Source: Calamus simplicifolius (taxonomy: Eukaryota > Streptophyta > Magnoliopsida > Arecales > Arecaceae). From it: a stretch of 64,000 nucleotides of DNA. The notes beneath the pieces are model-generated. The model made no database searches. It saw only the letters and a list, made by a program, of their open reading frames with translations, and was not told the DNA's origin. Shown here piece after piece: positions 12,101-23,545 of the stretch. The number at the start of each line of letters is the position of its first letter. Positions within the stretch are counted from its first letter, which is position 1. The stretch lies in NCBI GenBank assembly GCA_900491605.1, contig UESW01003878.1:1406602-1470601 (forward strand), given 5' to 3'. The position numbers and the translations under genes were made by a program.

Positions 12101-12260
12101 ATATCATTTTATTAGAGAACATGTAGCTAATAGTGATATTTATCTTGATTATGTTAGTACTGATGAACAATTAGCTGACATTTTATAAAACCCCTAAATA
12201 AAGAGAGATTTTGTTATTTTAGAGGAGAATTAGGAGTCTGTGATCCATTGGAATGAATTT
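9160..12260 (+). pseudogene. SIRE pol: protease, integrase, RT, RNase H (decayed)
   Basis: Protease begins WYLDSGCSRHMTGD near 9175 (active site DSG). Integrase shows the H-H-C-C zinc region around 9580-9690 (HRRLCH, CDACQFGK) and a DDE core (MDLFGP, RSDHGTKFKN, NGVVERK) at 9769-10090. RT spans about 10780-11430, with KARLVAKGY, FLNGF and the YVDD active site (IYVDDIVFG) near 11312. RNase H follows with YSDSYYA, CDNTSAINL and KHIEIRYHFI, ending in GVCDPLE. In-frame stops lie at about 9574, 10054, 10136, 10224, 10770, 10869, 11433 and 12187, with frameshifts near 11790 and 11905. Most stops replace Trp or Gln codons. Confidence 0.9.
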
Positions 12261-12451
12261 TAAATCTCCAAGGAATAACTATCTAGAACTCAATCATTTT
12301 TTAAAAAATTTTCTTGTGATTTTAAGGAAACTCTATCTAGATATTTGAACCACTTGGTTCATCACATTCCAAAGTTGATTTATTCAAAATTTGATGGCAT
12401 TCCGGACAAGTTTCAGATTCTTTGAAACTCTTATTTTTTTTCACTGAAACT

Positions 12452-12640
12452 GTCTTGGAGCCGACACCTCTGTTATCAGAGTCGACTCCAGTTTTGTCTA
12501 TAGTTTTGGAGCCGACACCTGCCTTTCCAGAATCGACTCCACTTCAGGCGCTGACTGTGTTAGCGACTTGGAGCCGATACTTCGCTTTATGGGAGCCGAC
12601 TCCAAGTGGTCCCAGGTTAACTTGATTAGGGCAGAGTCGA
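12452..12640 (+). repeat. Internal GAGCCGACAC repeats of SIRE
   Basis: The LTR-type motif pair (GGAGCCGACACC, GAGTCGACTCC and variants) is repeated about three times between the end of pol and the extra ORF. It is the same motif family as in U3 of both LTRs. It lies directly upstream of the extra ORF start at 12738. Confidence 0.75.
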
Positions 12641-12737
12641 CATCTTTCTCATTTCATTAAACTTCAATATCTTCCAAACTCTTCTCCACTCATCCCAAAA
12701 CCCAAAATTTCTCTAATCCTTCATCCACTAGCATCCT

Positions 12738-13880
12738 ATGGCACCCAAACGTAGAGGATCTATGCTTGGGGCTCCGGTGATGACAGGGAAATGAACCGTG
12801 AGGCGTTCGGTGTGGAAGCCCTCTCCAAGTTCATCCTCCACTTCGTCCGCTTCCACTCCGAGCACAATCCCAAGTCCATCTTCACCTCAGGTTGACACAC
12901 TAGTTGGCCGAGTAATCACAATGGGTAGAAAAGTAGATTTCCACTTCTTTGATGCCGAGGGTTTCTCTATTGGACGACAGCTCAAGGAGTTAGGATGGGA
13001 AAAGGTTTGTTCACTTGATGTTCCAACTTATCCTGCCCTAGTTAAAGAATTTTATTATAATCTATCTAGAGGAGATAGAGGAATCGTGAGTTATGTTAGA
13101 GGAAAGAGGATACACTTGACTTCGAAAATTCTTGAAAATCTTTTGGAGATTCCTGTCATTGGATTAACTGCCAGTTCTCACAGTGAGAGAGAAATGGCTC
13201 TGTCAAGAATGCTTAGAAGGAAGGTTACTGATTTTGAGAAAATCAGGGCAAATCAATTGCCCTTGGAGCTTAGGTTATTGCATAACATCTGTAGTATGAT
13301 TCTTTTCCCCAAGACCGATCGATTTGAGTATGTCTCGGAGCGAGACATTGTGATTATGGATAGTGTATTGACTGGACAGCCTATAAATCTTGCTGGGATG
13401 ATGATATGGTACATGGCAGAAGCTGGAAATAAGAAAAGATCCACTTTACCTTATGGTATGATCTTGACCATGGCCTTTCAAAATTAAGGTGTAGTTATTT
13501 CTGATAGTGAGCCAATGAAGAACTTAAGGCACACTGATTATTATAGCATTGCAACTGTGCACCGTATGGGGTTTGTCAAAGTCAATGGCCAATGGGAAAG
13601 AAAGGGACACTTGGATGAAAGGGTAGCTGAAGTTGGAGCTACGACACCTGGTCCATCAGAGGAAGGACCTTCTGTGAGACATATTTCGCTATGACCTAGT
13701 AGCCCAGCACCTTCAGCAGCACCTGCACCTGCACCTATTCCTACTTCTACTTCATCTGGATTTTCTAGAACTCAATTGGAGCAGCTGAAAGAGCTTTTTG
13801 CAAGTCATAAAGAGAAAATGAAGATTGAGTTAGACAATAGACTTTTAAGTATAAGGGAGCTCTATTACTCTTTTGGAAGA
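12738..13880 (+). pseudogene. SIRE extra ORF after pol, plant-transposon-protein type
   Basis: The native start is probably the ATG at 12738 (MAPKRRGS...). An in-frame TGA at 12792 and a TAA at 13485 break it. The central part (12900-13490) reads VDFHFFDAEGF, then LGWEKVCSLDVPTYPALVKEF and later LELRLLHNICSMI. This resembles the 'putative plant transposon protein' domain found downstream of pol in several plant retroelements. After the second stop the frame continues (GVVISDSEP, then a Pro/Ala-rich stretch) into a coiled-coil with further breaks. A comparable layout is seen in the Athila extra ORF at 46169-47429. Function is unknown; some authors call such ORFs env-like, but I see no membrane segment. 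Confidence 0.7.
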
Positions 13881-14703
13881 TAAAGTAAACAAGATTGAAT
13901 CATCCTTCAGTACTTCATTTGAAGCCTTGAAGATTGATCTCTTGCAAATTTTTGATAAAATCAAGGATATTTGAGGAGACTCTGAGACTTATTCCAAATG
14001 TAATGCGGAGCTACAGGAGAAGGTGACTTTTGATGCTTCCTTGGTAGAGAACAAGTTAAATGACTTTATGAAGATACAAAAAAAGTGGCATGGGAAAGAT
14101 CCTAGAAGAACTTAAGAGACTTCTTAGATTTTGATTTTGATGTTTAGTTTGCTTTTTGATGTAATAGAATGTTTATTTGAATGAAGAATGAAATATATTG
14201 AAATAAACATTTTGATACTTTGTTGAATGATGTAATGAATATTTTGATGTAATGTTTCAATATTCAATAAATATTAAATTTTGAATGTTTTGAAGTTTGA
14301 TTTAAGCTTATGTTTGATGTTGAAGCACTTAATCTCTATAGTTTCTATTAATTTAAGCCTTAATGAACCTTCTTTTAAACCTTTTTGTTGATTACAAAAA
14401 AGGAAGAGAGAAGAGGTATTTGTTTATGCATAAAAGTGATGGAAGATATCAATGTTAAGCAATTAAAAGAATGAGGGAGAATAGTACTTCATATATGCAA
14501 TTTGAAAGGACTTAATAATATGCATGTTGAAAGGAATTAATATCAAAAGGAATAAAATTTCAATAGACTTAACATATGCACCAACATAGGGGGAGCTACC
14601 TTATTAAGGGGGAGCTTAATATTAATTTAGAATATTTTAACAATTATGCATTAATTGATTATGCATATACTCAATGTTTTTGTCATCATCAAAAAGGGAA
14701 GAT
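13881..14703 (+). other. SIRE 3' spacer and purine tract
   Basis: Non-coding AT-rich spacer. It includes two GGGGGAGCT-type purine runs near 14590-14610 and ends in AAAAAGGGAAGAT just before the 3' LTR, the polypurine tract expected for plus-strand priming. Confidence 0.65.
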
Positions 14704-16245
14704 TGTTGAAAAATTATTGAGAAATTATTTACCCAATTATTGATTTTGATGATTAACAAAAGCCATGAGTATATTCATTGTGTTTCTGATAAATTTAATA
14801 AGTGTTTCAAGAATTAAGAATGATTAATTATTCAAAAGGTATATAGAAATCAGTTTTGAATTGAATTTTAATGGATTATTAAAAAGTTCAAAAGTTAGAG
14901 CCGACACCCTAACAGTCTCGAGCCGACTCTAGAGCGTATCAGAATAGTTCAAGATTTTTGGCACGGTATGGAGCCGATACCCTAATAGTCGGAAGCCGAC
15001 TCCAACCTGAGATACAGAAAACTGTTTTCTGCTTCAGAAGTCAGAGCCGACACATGAGTTTTTGGAGCCGACTGTAACCTGAGTTACAGAGACTATATTT
15101 TTCGGAGCAATTCTTGGAGCCGACACTTCAGGATCGGGAGCAGACTCTAGACAGCGGTGAGTTGACACTTTGTAAAGTGGGGGCCGACTCTACGTTGAAT
15201 TACTTTTTGCTATTTTTGGAAACTCGATTTGGAGCCGACACATGAAAAGTTGGAGCCGACTCCAACCTGTCAGAGACGATTTTCAAAAGTGATAGATCAG
15301 CTCCAAAAGCTATATTTTCTCACCTACTTTTCAACGGATCTATTTTCTTGCATGGAGAACTCATCCAAGTACGATTTCAACGGCTATTTCTCACCTAATC
15401 TCGGATTGAAAATCTATATAAAGGGGATATCCGACCGTTCGAAAAAGAGAAGAGAAAAAAATGAAAAAATCGAGGAGAATATCTAGTGAAAAAGAGAGAA
15501 AAATCGAAGAGAAATCTCTGAGTCCACATCTATCATCTGAAGAGAGTTTCTAGAGAAATCCAAAACCCTCAAAGATCAAAATCGAAGGATTTTCAAAGGA
15601 GAAAAGAAGAAGAGCAAAAGCTCTATTTTCTCACTATTCTCTTCAACGAATTTCTGCCAAGAATCAGAGCTGAAGCTTGGTTCATCCATTCAAAAGAGAA
15701 GAGGAAAAGAAGAAAAGCTCACATCCAGATTGCTTCAATCAGGCTTTTCTAATCCTTGTCTATTTACATTGTTTATTTGCTCAAATAAGGAGCTTTTGAA
15801 TTGTAAACTTTATTTTGAATTATTGTTTACTAATTCAATCAGGGGGATTGAATTAGTTGAGATAGTTGACCTCAAGACAAGCCATGTTTAGCTTGGGTTA
15901 AGGTTTTATGCTAGTGAACCTATAAAAACCGGCTGGGTTCGTTGTGACCCCATGTAAAACAACAAGTTCGAGTTGTAATCTTGTAAAACAACTCAACTGT
16001 AATCAGGGGATTATAGTGTGGACCCAAGAGTTGCTTGGGAGTGGACGTAGGTGTGGCTAACACCGAACCACTATAAATCTTTGTGTGTTTGTCGTGCATT
16101 TGTCTCTCTCTTTATCATATTGTGCTTAGCTTTTATTAATTCACTTTACTTGAGCACTTTCACATCAAGCAAATTGTTTTCAAAGTGTTAAATTTTTTAA
16201 AGAACCCAATTCACCCCCCCTCTTGGGTTGCCATCTGAGCCAACA
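14704..16245 (+). repeat. SIRE 3' LTR
   Basis: 1542 bp, beginning TGTTGAAAAATTATTG and ending GAGCCAACA. It contains the U3 GAGCCGAC repeats, the TATA box at 15415-15423, and about 45 bases near 15345-15390 that are absent from the 5' LTR. Confidence 0.9.
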
Positions 16246-16565
16246 AGGTGTTTCCATAATATTATAATTTTTTATTTTAAATTTCTTGAGAATGTCTTCT
16301 ACATACTTCTTTGACTAATAAAAATGTCATCTTTTCTTTAACTAATTTTAATTTCTAAAAAATAATGAAGCAAACCCATATCATTTATTTTATATTTTTT
16401 CATCATATCACCTTTGAAAGTCAAATTCATATTCTCATTGTTACGTGTAATAATTAAATTATCACCATAAAGAGAGACAATGAGAATATCATTACCTTGC
16501 TTCTTCACATAAAGTGTTAGTCCACTTAAACTTCTTAAGAAACCTTTCTTATTGAAATAAGCATC
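16246..16565 (-). pseudogene. Ty1/copia RT fragment, other half of the nested host element
   Basis: The minus strand from about 16570 to 16338 reads DAYFNKKGF, LTLYVKKQG, then the RT active-site region in the form SLYGDNLIITR (YVDD decayed to YGDN), then MNDMGLLHYFL-like residues. Coding continues beyond the stop at 16338 to 16251, where it meets the AGGTG duplication and rejoins 5929. It is thus the upstream part of the copia whose RNase H and LTR lie at 5242-5929. It is cut at 16566 by a Tat-like LTR. Confidence 0.8.
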
Positions 16566-16974
16566 TGTTGACACCAAATCACCTCTCTTGAACATCTGTG
16601 AAGGAACGATGACCTTCTCCTCCTTTTTTGGGGTCCTTCAGCGGCTCTACTCCGGCTGAGGTCCTGCAAGAAATCTCGAGGGCCAGTGATTTTGATAGGA
16701 ACCTTTTGACACTCAAGTAAGTGAATTGAGTAATAGCAGTAAACTTGAGAGAAAGTTTGAGGAAACTTAGAGTTCTAAAGTTCTGTGTGGGCAAGTATGA
16801 GTGGCTGTTCTTATTACATGGGTGGGGGTCCTCTTACCCTTTTATGGATAATTGTTTGTCCCAAGGTGCCACCACCTGGCAGGAAACGAGCAGTGAGGAC
16901 AGTAGCAATGGGGCATGCCCTCCTCGGGCAAGTCAAGGCTGACCAGCCACTTCTTGTCTGGTATGGGCAGCTGT

Positions 16975-17235
16975 AAGCTGCTGATAGGTCAGGTCTTGTC
17001 AAACGTGGTGGCCGCAGACGGTTGGTGGGTCAGGTCTCGTTAGACTTGATGGCTGCAGACAATTGATAGGCCAAGTCTTATCAAATATAGTAGCCATAGA
17101 CGGTTAATGGGCCATGTCTCATCAGACATGGTGGCTACAGACGATTGGTTGATCAGATCTTGTCATATGTAGTGATCGTAGGTGGTTGGTGGGCCAAATC
17201 TTGTCAAACATGATGGCCACAGGCGGTTGGGTGGG
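16975..17235 (+). repeat. ~45-bp tandem repeats (GGTCAGGTCTCGTCAGAC type)
   Basis: About six diverged copies of a unit with GGGYCAGGTCTYGTCARAC, TGGTGGCC and GCAGACGGTTGG. They are non-coding and probably belong to the U3 of the flanking LTR. Confidence 0.75.
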
Positions 17236-17289
17236 TCGTATGGGTCGTCTATACTAAAGATCCCGTCGGAGAAGGCTGATCGAGACCAA

Positions 17290-17425
17290 TTCCGGAGGCC
17301 AAGGCTGACTCTGAAGGTCGGTGCCGACTCAGGAGGTTGAGGACGACTCTGAAGGCCGGTGCCGACTCTGGAGGTTGGTGCCGACTCGATAGGCCAAGGC
17401 CGACTCTGGAGGTTAGTGCCGACTT
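17290..17425 (+). repeat. ~21-bp tandem repeats (CGACTCTGGAGGTTGGTGC)
   Basis: Six or so imperfect copies of CGACTCTGGAGGYYGGTGC. The minus-strand open frames here (17163-17437) are translations of the repeat. Confidence 0.8.
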
Positions 17426-17430
17426 CAGAC

Positions 17431-18055
17431 ATGACACATCAGCCTCGGCAAATGGCTTTCGCCGTTTGCTGGATTATAGCTTCGTTAGTAGATCTTAGCC
17501 GTTAACTTGGACGTGGCTTTATTAGTCACATTAGATGCCCCTCCGCTCCGGAGCTTGTGCGATCACATTTTTCGCGAAGAGAAAGAAGCGTAGAATCTTG
17601 CTATCGTTGATCCTCAAGCGCTATTAATTGTGGAGATGGGCATGTGCTTTTGGGAAGGAGCAATTCTTTCATATTTAAGGAAGTATGGGCCACCATGTCG
17701 CCGCCGCTTTGCAAGTTGTCTTTGCAGAGTCGAGGAGACGTCTCCCAGAATCAAGGAGACTTCTCTCGAAATTGAGGAAAAGCAGTTGCCATTATTGGGA
17801 TGGCATCATCAATGTCCCATCATTAGCCACAAATTGAGCCCCTCCATGCACCGCTGAAGCGCATCGCCTTGGGTGAAGGGGATCGTGCGGCCATTAGGAT
17901 GCTGCCTCCAATTGGGGATGTCCATGTGGCTAGAGAATTGGGCGGGATGATTTGAAAGCAGTGTCTTCTTCGCTGGGCTCTTTGTGCATCTGAAGCTTCC
18001 CTGTCTCTTCTTCCCTCTGAAACCCGAGTTCCTATTGCCTTCTCCCTTACTTCAG
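17431..18055 (+). other. Leader-like DNA upstream of the decayed gene
   Basis: No recognised protein. The open frame 17630-17857 is unsupported. The stretch ends at a plausible splice donor (TTCAG|GTTAGT at 18055/18056), so part of it may be the 5' exon of the gene that follows. Confidence 0.35.
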
Positions 18056-20243
18056 GTTAGTCCCCTTTGACCCTTCTTCACTTTCTTTCTCCATGGTTGA
18101 ATAGGAAGGGCAAAAGGCCCATAGTAGCATCTTCCTCCTCGTCCTCCTTTGAGGATGAGGTTCCCCTGGCTCAGCGTTGGGCGGCGAGCAGAATCTAGAT
18201 TTGTGACCATGCAACGACTGTAGCCCGACTACCACTGTGGTCCAATCCTTCACCTAGAGTTCGTCGGACACCTTCTCCAACTGCCACCCCCAGTTCGGTC
18301 GGTCCGGAGGGGGTCGCCTCCACCATGACCTCCGGGGATGTAGAGTACCTTAGGGCCATCTATAGGATTTTCGGGGATGTTCGATTATCTGTCCCTAAGT
18401 CCGGCGATAGGGTGACCACCAGCCGTGCTGGGGAGTCGCCCTATACGAGAAATTCTTCAGGGCAGGTCTTCGGCTTCTCCTTCACCCGTTCATCGTTAGT
18501 CTCCTTGAGAGATATGATCTGGCCCTGAAGCAGTTAGCCCCGAACTCCTTTTGGACCATCTGCGCCTTCATAGTTCTTTGTAGTTTTCATGGTATAGTGG
18601 CTTGAGTCTCCTTATTCTAAAGCCTGTACACCTTTTGGCACCATTCCGAGTACGGGGTGGATCTTCATACCCAGACACCACCGAGCCATAAAAATAGACC
18701 TTCCCTCCTCCATTAAGGAATGAAAATCTAGCTTTCTTCTTTTTGCACACATTGAGGGAGTGAGGTTGAGTTGGGAAAGCCCAAACTTAGAGCCGAATAA
18801 AAACTCGATAGTGGAACAGGGTGACCGAAAAGTCTACACGACCAACTGCTGTCTTCCCGGGTACCCTCCTGCCGCGAGCTTCTATCGAAGGAGAACCTCT
18901 GAGAGGCCGACATAGCCTCAGCGTGGGAATGAATGTCCCTGCGGGCTCCTTGAGGGCGATAGTCAAGAAGAGGAAGCAGACTGCCGGCAATACCGAGAGG
19001 CCAAAGGAGAAGAGGCCTCATCCATGTTCCCCGGCCTCACCCCCATGCCAACGCCAAGCGGCTCGAGAGGAGCCGGCTCCGACGGCTGAGCCTCCAGCTG
19101 AGTTAGCCCCGACAGAAGAGCTAAGCGGCGAGGGAGTCTCCTTGGAGGTAGGACCGAGCTGAGAGGAAGTCCTGCTAACAGGGAGATCAGCGAAAGAAGA
19201 GGAGGCTGCCGACTAGGGTGCAGAGCATGATGCAACATTGACTACTCCTGGCCCCACACCTACAATAGTGGTGACCACCAAACCAATGGTAGTGGACCAA
19301 CCCAGGGCGGTCCTGTCGAGGGCCGCTGATGAAGCACAATTGCATGGTAGAGCAACTACTAGGGTGGCTATGCCTGCCTCAGTTTCAGGAGGAAATCCGC
19401 TGGCTATAGGCCGTTGACGTCTTCGATGACCTTTATATAGCTATGCTCCAGGTAAGTGACTCTTCACCCTTTCAAATAATTTTCCATCTATCACATGGAC
19501 TGACATGCTTCTTTTTCATGCAGACAATAAACAAAATATTTTTCGTTTGCGATGTCACCCTCCGAGCTGCCGACAACATCAATAATGCTCGGCAAAAGGT
19601 CATCGCCGCTCGAGCCCAAGCTAAGAAGGCCGAGGGTGAATTGGAGTCGGCCTGGGCCTAGGAAGCTAAAAGAGTGGAAGAGCTCTAGGCCGCCCAGGAC
19701 TCGAACCATGAGTAGGATGCATGGTTCGAAGAGGCGGAGAGCAAGGCAACGGCAGAATTCAAGCGCGCTCAGGCCGTTGGCCGACGCTGTGGCGAGGCTG
19801 CAAAACTTTGAGCTTCGGCTCGATGTTACCAACCTCAAAGTAGATGAAACCATCCTCAAGGCAGAGGAGGCTGAAAGGTGGGTCACCGATGCAGAGGCGA
19901 TGACCCAAGCTGCCGAAGAGAGGGTGACCGAAGCTGAGGCAAATGCGCAATCCGCTTGGGCGAGAGCTACCGAGGCCGTGGCGGCAGTGCAGGCTGCCGA
20001 GGGGAAGGTCGCCGAGGTGGTGGAGCATTTTCGGAGCTCCACCAGTTTTGTTTAAAAGGTGGCAGAGGCATCTGTTGATGCCTACTTCCAAAGCTTCGGG
20101 GACTGCAAAAACAAAGTTGCCCGAGTCTTTGGCGTTAACGATCTTAACGACCTCGAGCCCGATGATGCCAAGGGATAGGAGGAGCTAGCGGCAGCAAAGG
20201 GACTGATGGATCATGACGACTCTGTGCCTGCCGAATCGTGAAG
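18056..20243 (+). pseudogene. Decayed spliced gene, 'putative gypsy-type transposon' family
   Basis: Plausible introns are 18056-18104 and 19452-19523 (GTAAGT...CATGCAG). Between them, frame by frame, the DNA reads LRAIYRIFGDVRLSVPKSGDRVTTSRAG and LAPNSFWTICAFIVLCSFHGIVA, a pattern I associate with the Transposase_28 / 'putative gypsy type transposon domain' proteins of plants. The second half is a long Ala/Glu coiled-coil (AEEAERWVTDAEAMTQAAEE, 19830-20040) ending near 20240. There are many stops and frame changes, so no product. Function of the family is unknown. The assignment rests on recalled motifs and is moderate. Confidence 0.55.
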
Positions 20244-23200
20244 CCTTTTCCTATTTTTATTTTAATTTTGCATCTAGCACACTTGTAATCCGACTTGGGT
20301 CAACACTTTGTAATTTTTTAAAAATTAATGAAAAATGATTTTTCTTTCTAAGTATAAAGCACTTAGCTTTTTATAGCGTTTCCCTTTCTTTGTGTACTTC
20401 ATGCATTGTACTTACATGATGGTCTCAATCTTCAACCTTGTCGAGACATGCTTTATATCCCCACGTTGCATTCAAAGCCAACGACACGGATTGAGACTCG
20501 TGTGAATCCACCACACGAGGGCTAAGTCCTTTGGCCCGCCAGGGAAGGTTAGGCGAGGCAGAGAGTGGGATCACCTTCAAACTCCATCGGATGGCATTCC
20601 TTCAGGCTTGGAACTTGAGGCAGTGTTACGCCTACTTTGAGCTTCCCATCCGTTATCGAGTCGATATCCAAAACTTCTTCAAGCATTTTCATCAGTAAAG
20701 GAGGTCTAGAGCCATATTTGATGTTATCTTATTTATGGCTCAATGAGACCTAGCAGAATTACTCTTAGTGTCTCCTACATGGTCTGCCCGGCTCCCTCTC
20801 TTTCGAGTCCAACACTTCTACAAGTGTCAATGTGTTGATGAAGGAAGTCCGAATCTATCTTTGATGTCATTTTATTTATGGCTCGATAAGACCCAGCAGA
20901 ATTGCTCTTCAGTGCTTCTTGCATGGTTTTCTTCTCAGTAGCTTCCTCATCTGAGCTCTGGATTACAATCTAAATGCTGAGGAAGATTGGGGCCCTTCAG
21001 CTTCCAACATCAACATGAGTGAAGCCCCATTAGGCTTCTTAAAGCCGGTTCCTCCTTCAACCAACAGAAACAGCACCCTCGGGCAAAGAAGTGAGACACC
21101 TTGAGCTCGCCTCATTAACAAAGGGTTAGAGAGAAGCAAGGAGATAAGAAGACGAAGTGCCAAAGACTTATGTGGTTGCAGGCGATGCTGCTCCTTCCCT
21201 TTTTATAGTCATCGAGTGGGGGGACAAAGGGCATTAAACAGAAGAGCTTTGGAGAATCGAGGCTTGTTGACCCATATGCCCTAACTTTTGATTTGGCCAC
21301 ATGTCGCTCAACTGGGCGCCCTCAGACGGAATTCAAAGAGACTCTTCTCGCCCAACAAGTGGGAGTGATGATGCATGATGTTGGAAATAGCGTTCCCCCT
21401 TGAGTGCGATGGAAATGTGGCCATCACCTTCTTCCTCAGGCTCTACCCCAAAAGGACTCTCTCCTTGTCCAAAGAAAGAACAGAGCTTATCGGCCAATGA
21501 ACCTCCCTCGGAACCGGAGCGGGTCAAGCGAGGAACATCGGCCCGACCTTCAGCATTATGCTCGGCCTCTCTCGACTCTTCATGGAGAGGTTCCTCAGCC
21601 GAAGGCACCTCCCAAACATTAGCAACTTGCTATGCTTCCCTCGACTCTTTGGGAAGAAACTCCTCGGTAGAACAAGGTCAACGGCTGGCGCCTCTATCGG
21701 CTCCTCCAATGGTTCTTTCCCCTTCTGGCGTGGGGCTCCTCCAATCTATGTTGTCAGCTTCCTCTCTTCTGGAATCGGCACATCCTCATCCCTCTCTACT
21801 AGCATTTCTTCTCTCCTCTCCCTCGATAAGGGAGATTGATGGGTAAACTTGACCTTCTTCTTTTCGAGGCTCGACGAGGATGGACAAGGCCTCTTCTTGT
21901 CTTTCTTCTTTTCCGGGCTTGATGAAGCCAAATGAGGCCTCTCACCCGTCTCACTGCCATCATGCCTCTCAGTCTTCTATCTCTTTTTGGCATCATGTCT
22001 CTGAGTGCCCTTCTTTAGCTCTTTCCTCAACCAAACCCCAAAATCTCTTCTGATTGCTACTAACAAAATGAATAAATGATCAATCAAGCACAAACAAGTA
22101 TATCTGAAGCTCAAATTGTTAGGAAAAATTTCCCACGATTGAACAACAAAGAATCGGGACTTCCAACCTTTTATGGAAGATGGGGCCCTGGCGATTCTAT
22201 CGAAGGCCTTTCGGGGGCCTATGTATGGCCAAGCGAAGGTTCGGGGGAAGACAATGTTGTGGCAGGCTCAAAACAGAGGCACTATGGCAGTCGCTCCCAT
22301 GAGTTTGCACAAGGAGACGAAGCCTACGATGTGCCACTAGCTATTCGGCACTACCATCAAGGGGCAGATATTGTAAAACTTCATTATGCCCTCAGCCATA
22401 GGGTGAAAAGGAAAACGGAGCCTGGCTTTGAAGCACTCCTCGTAGAAGATGACTCTGGATGCCAGCAATCCTGATGCCCTATGCTCGGGACTTGACACTT
22501 GTAAGATGAAATCGTTGTGAACCTAATATTCCTAACGAATCCTCTCCATGTTTGCCGCAGTTATGGTCGAAGCAATATGAGTCGGATGCTCCAAATCTTC
22601 AACACGAACAGCGGATGAATTGGCCATGGCATTCTTTTTCAAAAAGATACTTTGTTTTAGGATAAGAAAAGAGCCAAAAATTTGGAAAAGCATAATCGAG
22701 AATACATCAGCCACCTCCTTTTAAACCGCCTTAACAAAAAGGGCAGAATATCATCAGCACAGAACCCTAAGGATCATAAGCTTTCAATTCAAGCGCCATG
22801 TGTCATTCTGTTAACCGTCCTCGAATGAAAATCGAGGAGGCTCTCCTCATCTAGTGAGTAGAAATGATGGCACGGCGTCTCAGCATTTATGCGGCCATCA
22901 TGATGCGCCTCCACAGGTTCGAATTCCACCATCGGGAATGAGCCTTTTGGACTCTACTCCCTATGCTCGAACCTACGCTTCAAACTAGAGAGTGGGAGGC
23001 ATATGATGCAGAGTAAAATCGTTACCATGCCGATTGACAGACGTGGTAGGTGGCAAGACCCACTCCTGGACTCTAACTCGCTAACAGCTGCATTCAGAAG
23101 AGGTCTACCCCCGTTGCTGAAAAGGACAAGCTGTGTTTCCTGCAATCTTCGTACTTCAATAGGGCCAAGCTATCTTCGAACCTCAGCAAGGAGCCAAGCA

Positions 23201-23545
23201 TCTTTTGAACCCCTGCATGATCGAGTTCCGGCTCCTTAAGTCAACATTACCTTGCTCAGATTATGCCGGACATTTCGAAGGATAAATCACACGGGTCACC
23301 AAGATCTCGCAGCGAACATCCCTAGACAAAAATAGGGGCTAGATACAGCACCCCCCCATGATCAATGGGATTTCAGCCTTATCGACCGCCAACTCCCTGA
23401 AATGTATTCAGGAAATCAGATAACGACTTACCATCTCAGCAATGCATAAATAGTAAGTCCCAAGACCCTCCAGGTATGCATCTCAAGCTCTTAGAAACCC
23501 TAAGGGATGCCATTACTCTCCAAAGATCCTCTTTGGGACGTCCGA
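20244..23545. other. Gene-poor decayed DNA with short direct repeats
   Basis: Just after the decayed gene there is a T-rich, ATTAATGAAAA-containing stretch that could be its 3' end. A direct repeat links about 20705-20790 and 20850-20935 (TTTGATGT...ATTTATGGCTC...GACCYAGCAGAATT). A minus-strand Lys/Ser-rich frame (21931-21746) and a plus-strand frame at 22076-22474 resemble pieces of retroelement gag linkers but have no diagnostic motif. I see no intact gene. Confidence 0.4.

Larger units (their letters stand above)
5935..16245 (+). mobile_element. SIRE/Maximus-type Ty1/copia retrotransposon, 10.3 kb
   Basis: Complete in layout: 5' LTR, initiator-Met PBS, gag, protease, integrase, reverse transcriptase, RNase H, a long spacer, an extra ORF, a purine-rich tract and the 3' LTR. 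Domain order PR-INT-RT-RH is the copia order. The long gag with two zinc knuckles, the large LTRs and the additional ORF after pol fit the SIRE lineage. The target duplication is AGGTG. LTRs differ by several percent and by indels, and pol has many stops, so it is an older, non-autonomous copy. It is nested within a minus-strand copia. Confidence 0.9.
16566..17430 (-). mobile_element. Tat-like LTR, minus orientation, right end uncertain
   Basis: On plus it starts TGTTGACACC, directly inside copia RT. The minus strand then shows the order seen in the 593 and 63473 LTRs: a TATA-like CCATAAAAGG near 16841, a CACTTACTTGAGTGTC block, a TTGCAGGACC block and a GGTGTCAACA end. Tandem repeats to the right (16975-17235, 17290-17425) would be U3. 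I could not find the far terminus or the TSD (expected GCATC), so the right limit is a guess. Confidence 0.45.

Noticed and set aside
17163..17437. Minus-strand frames with RVGTGLQSRPQPPESAPTF repeats
   Set aside because: Translation of the 21-bp tandem repeat.
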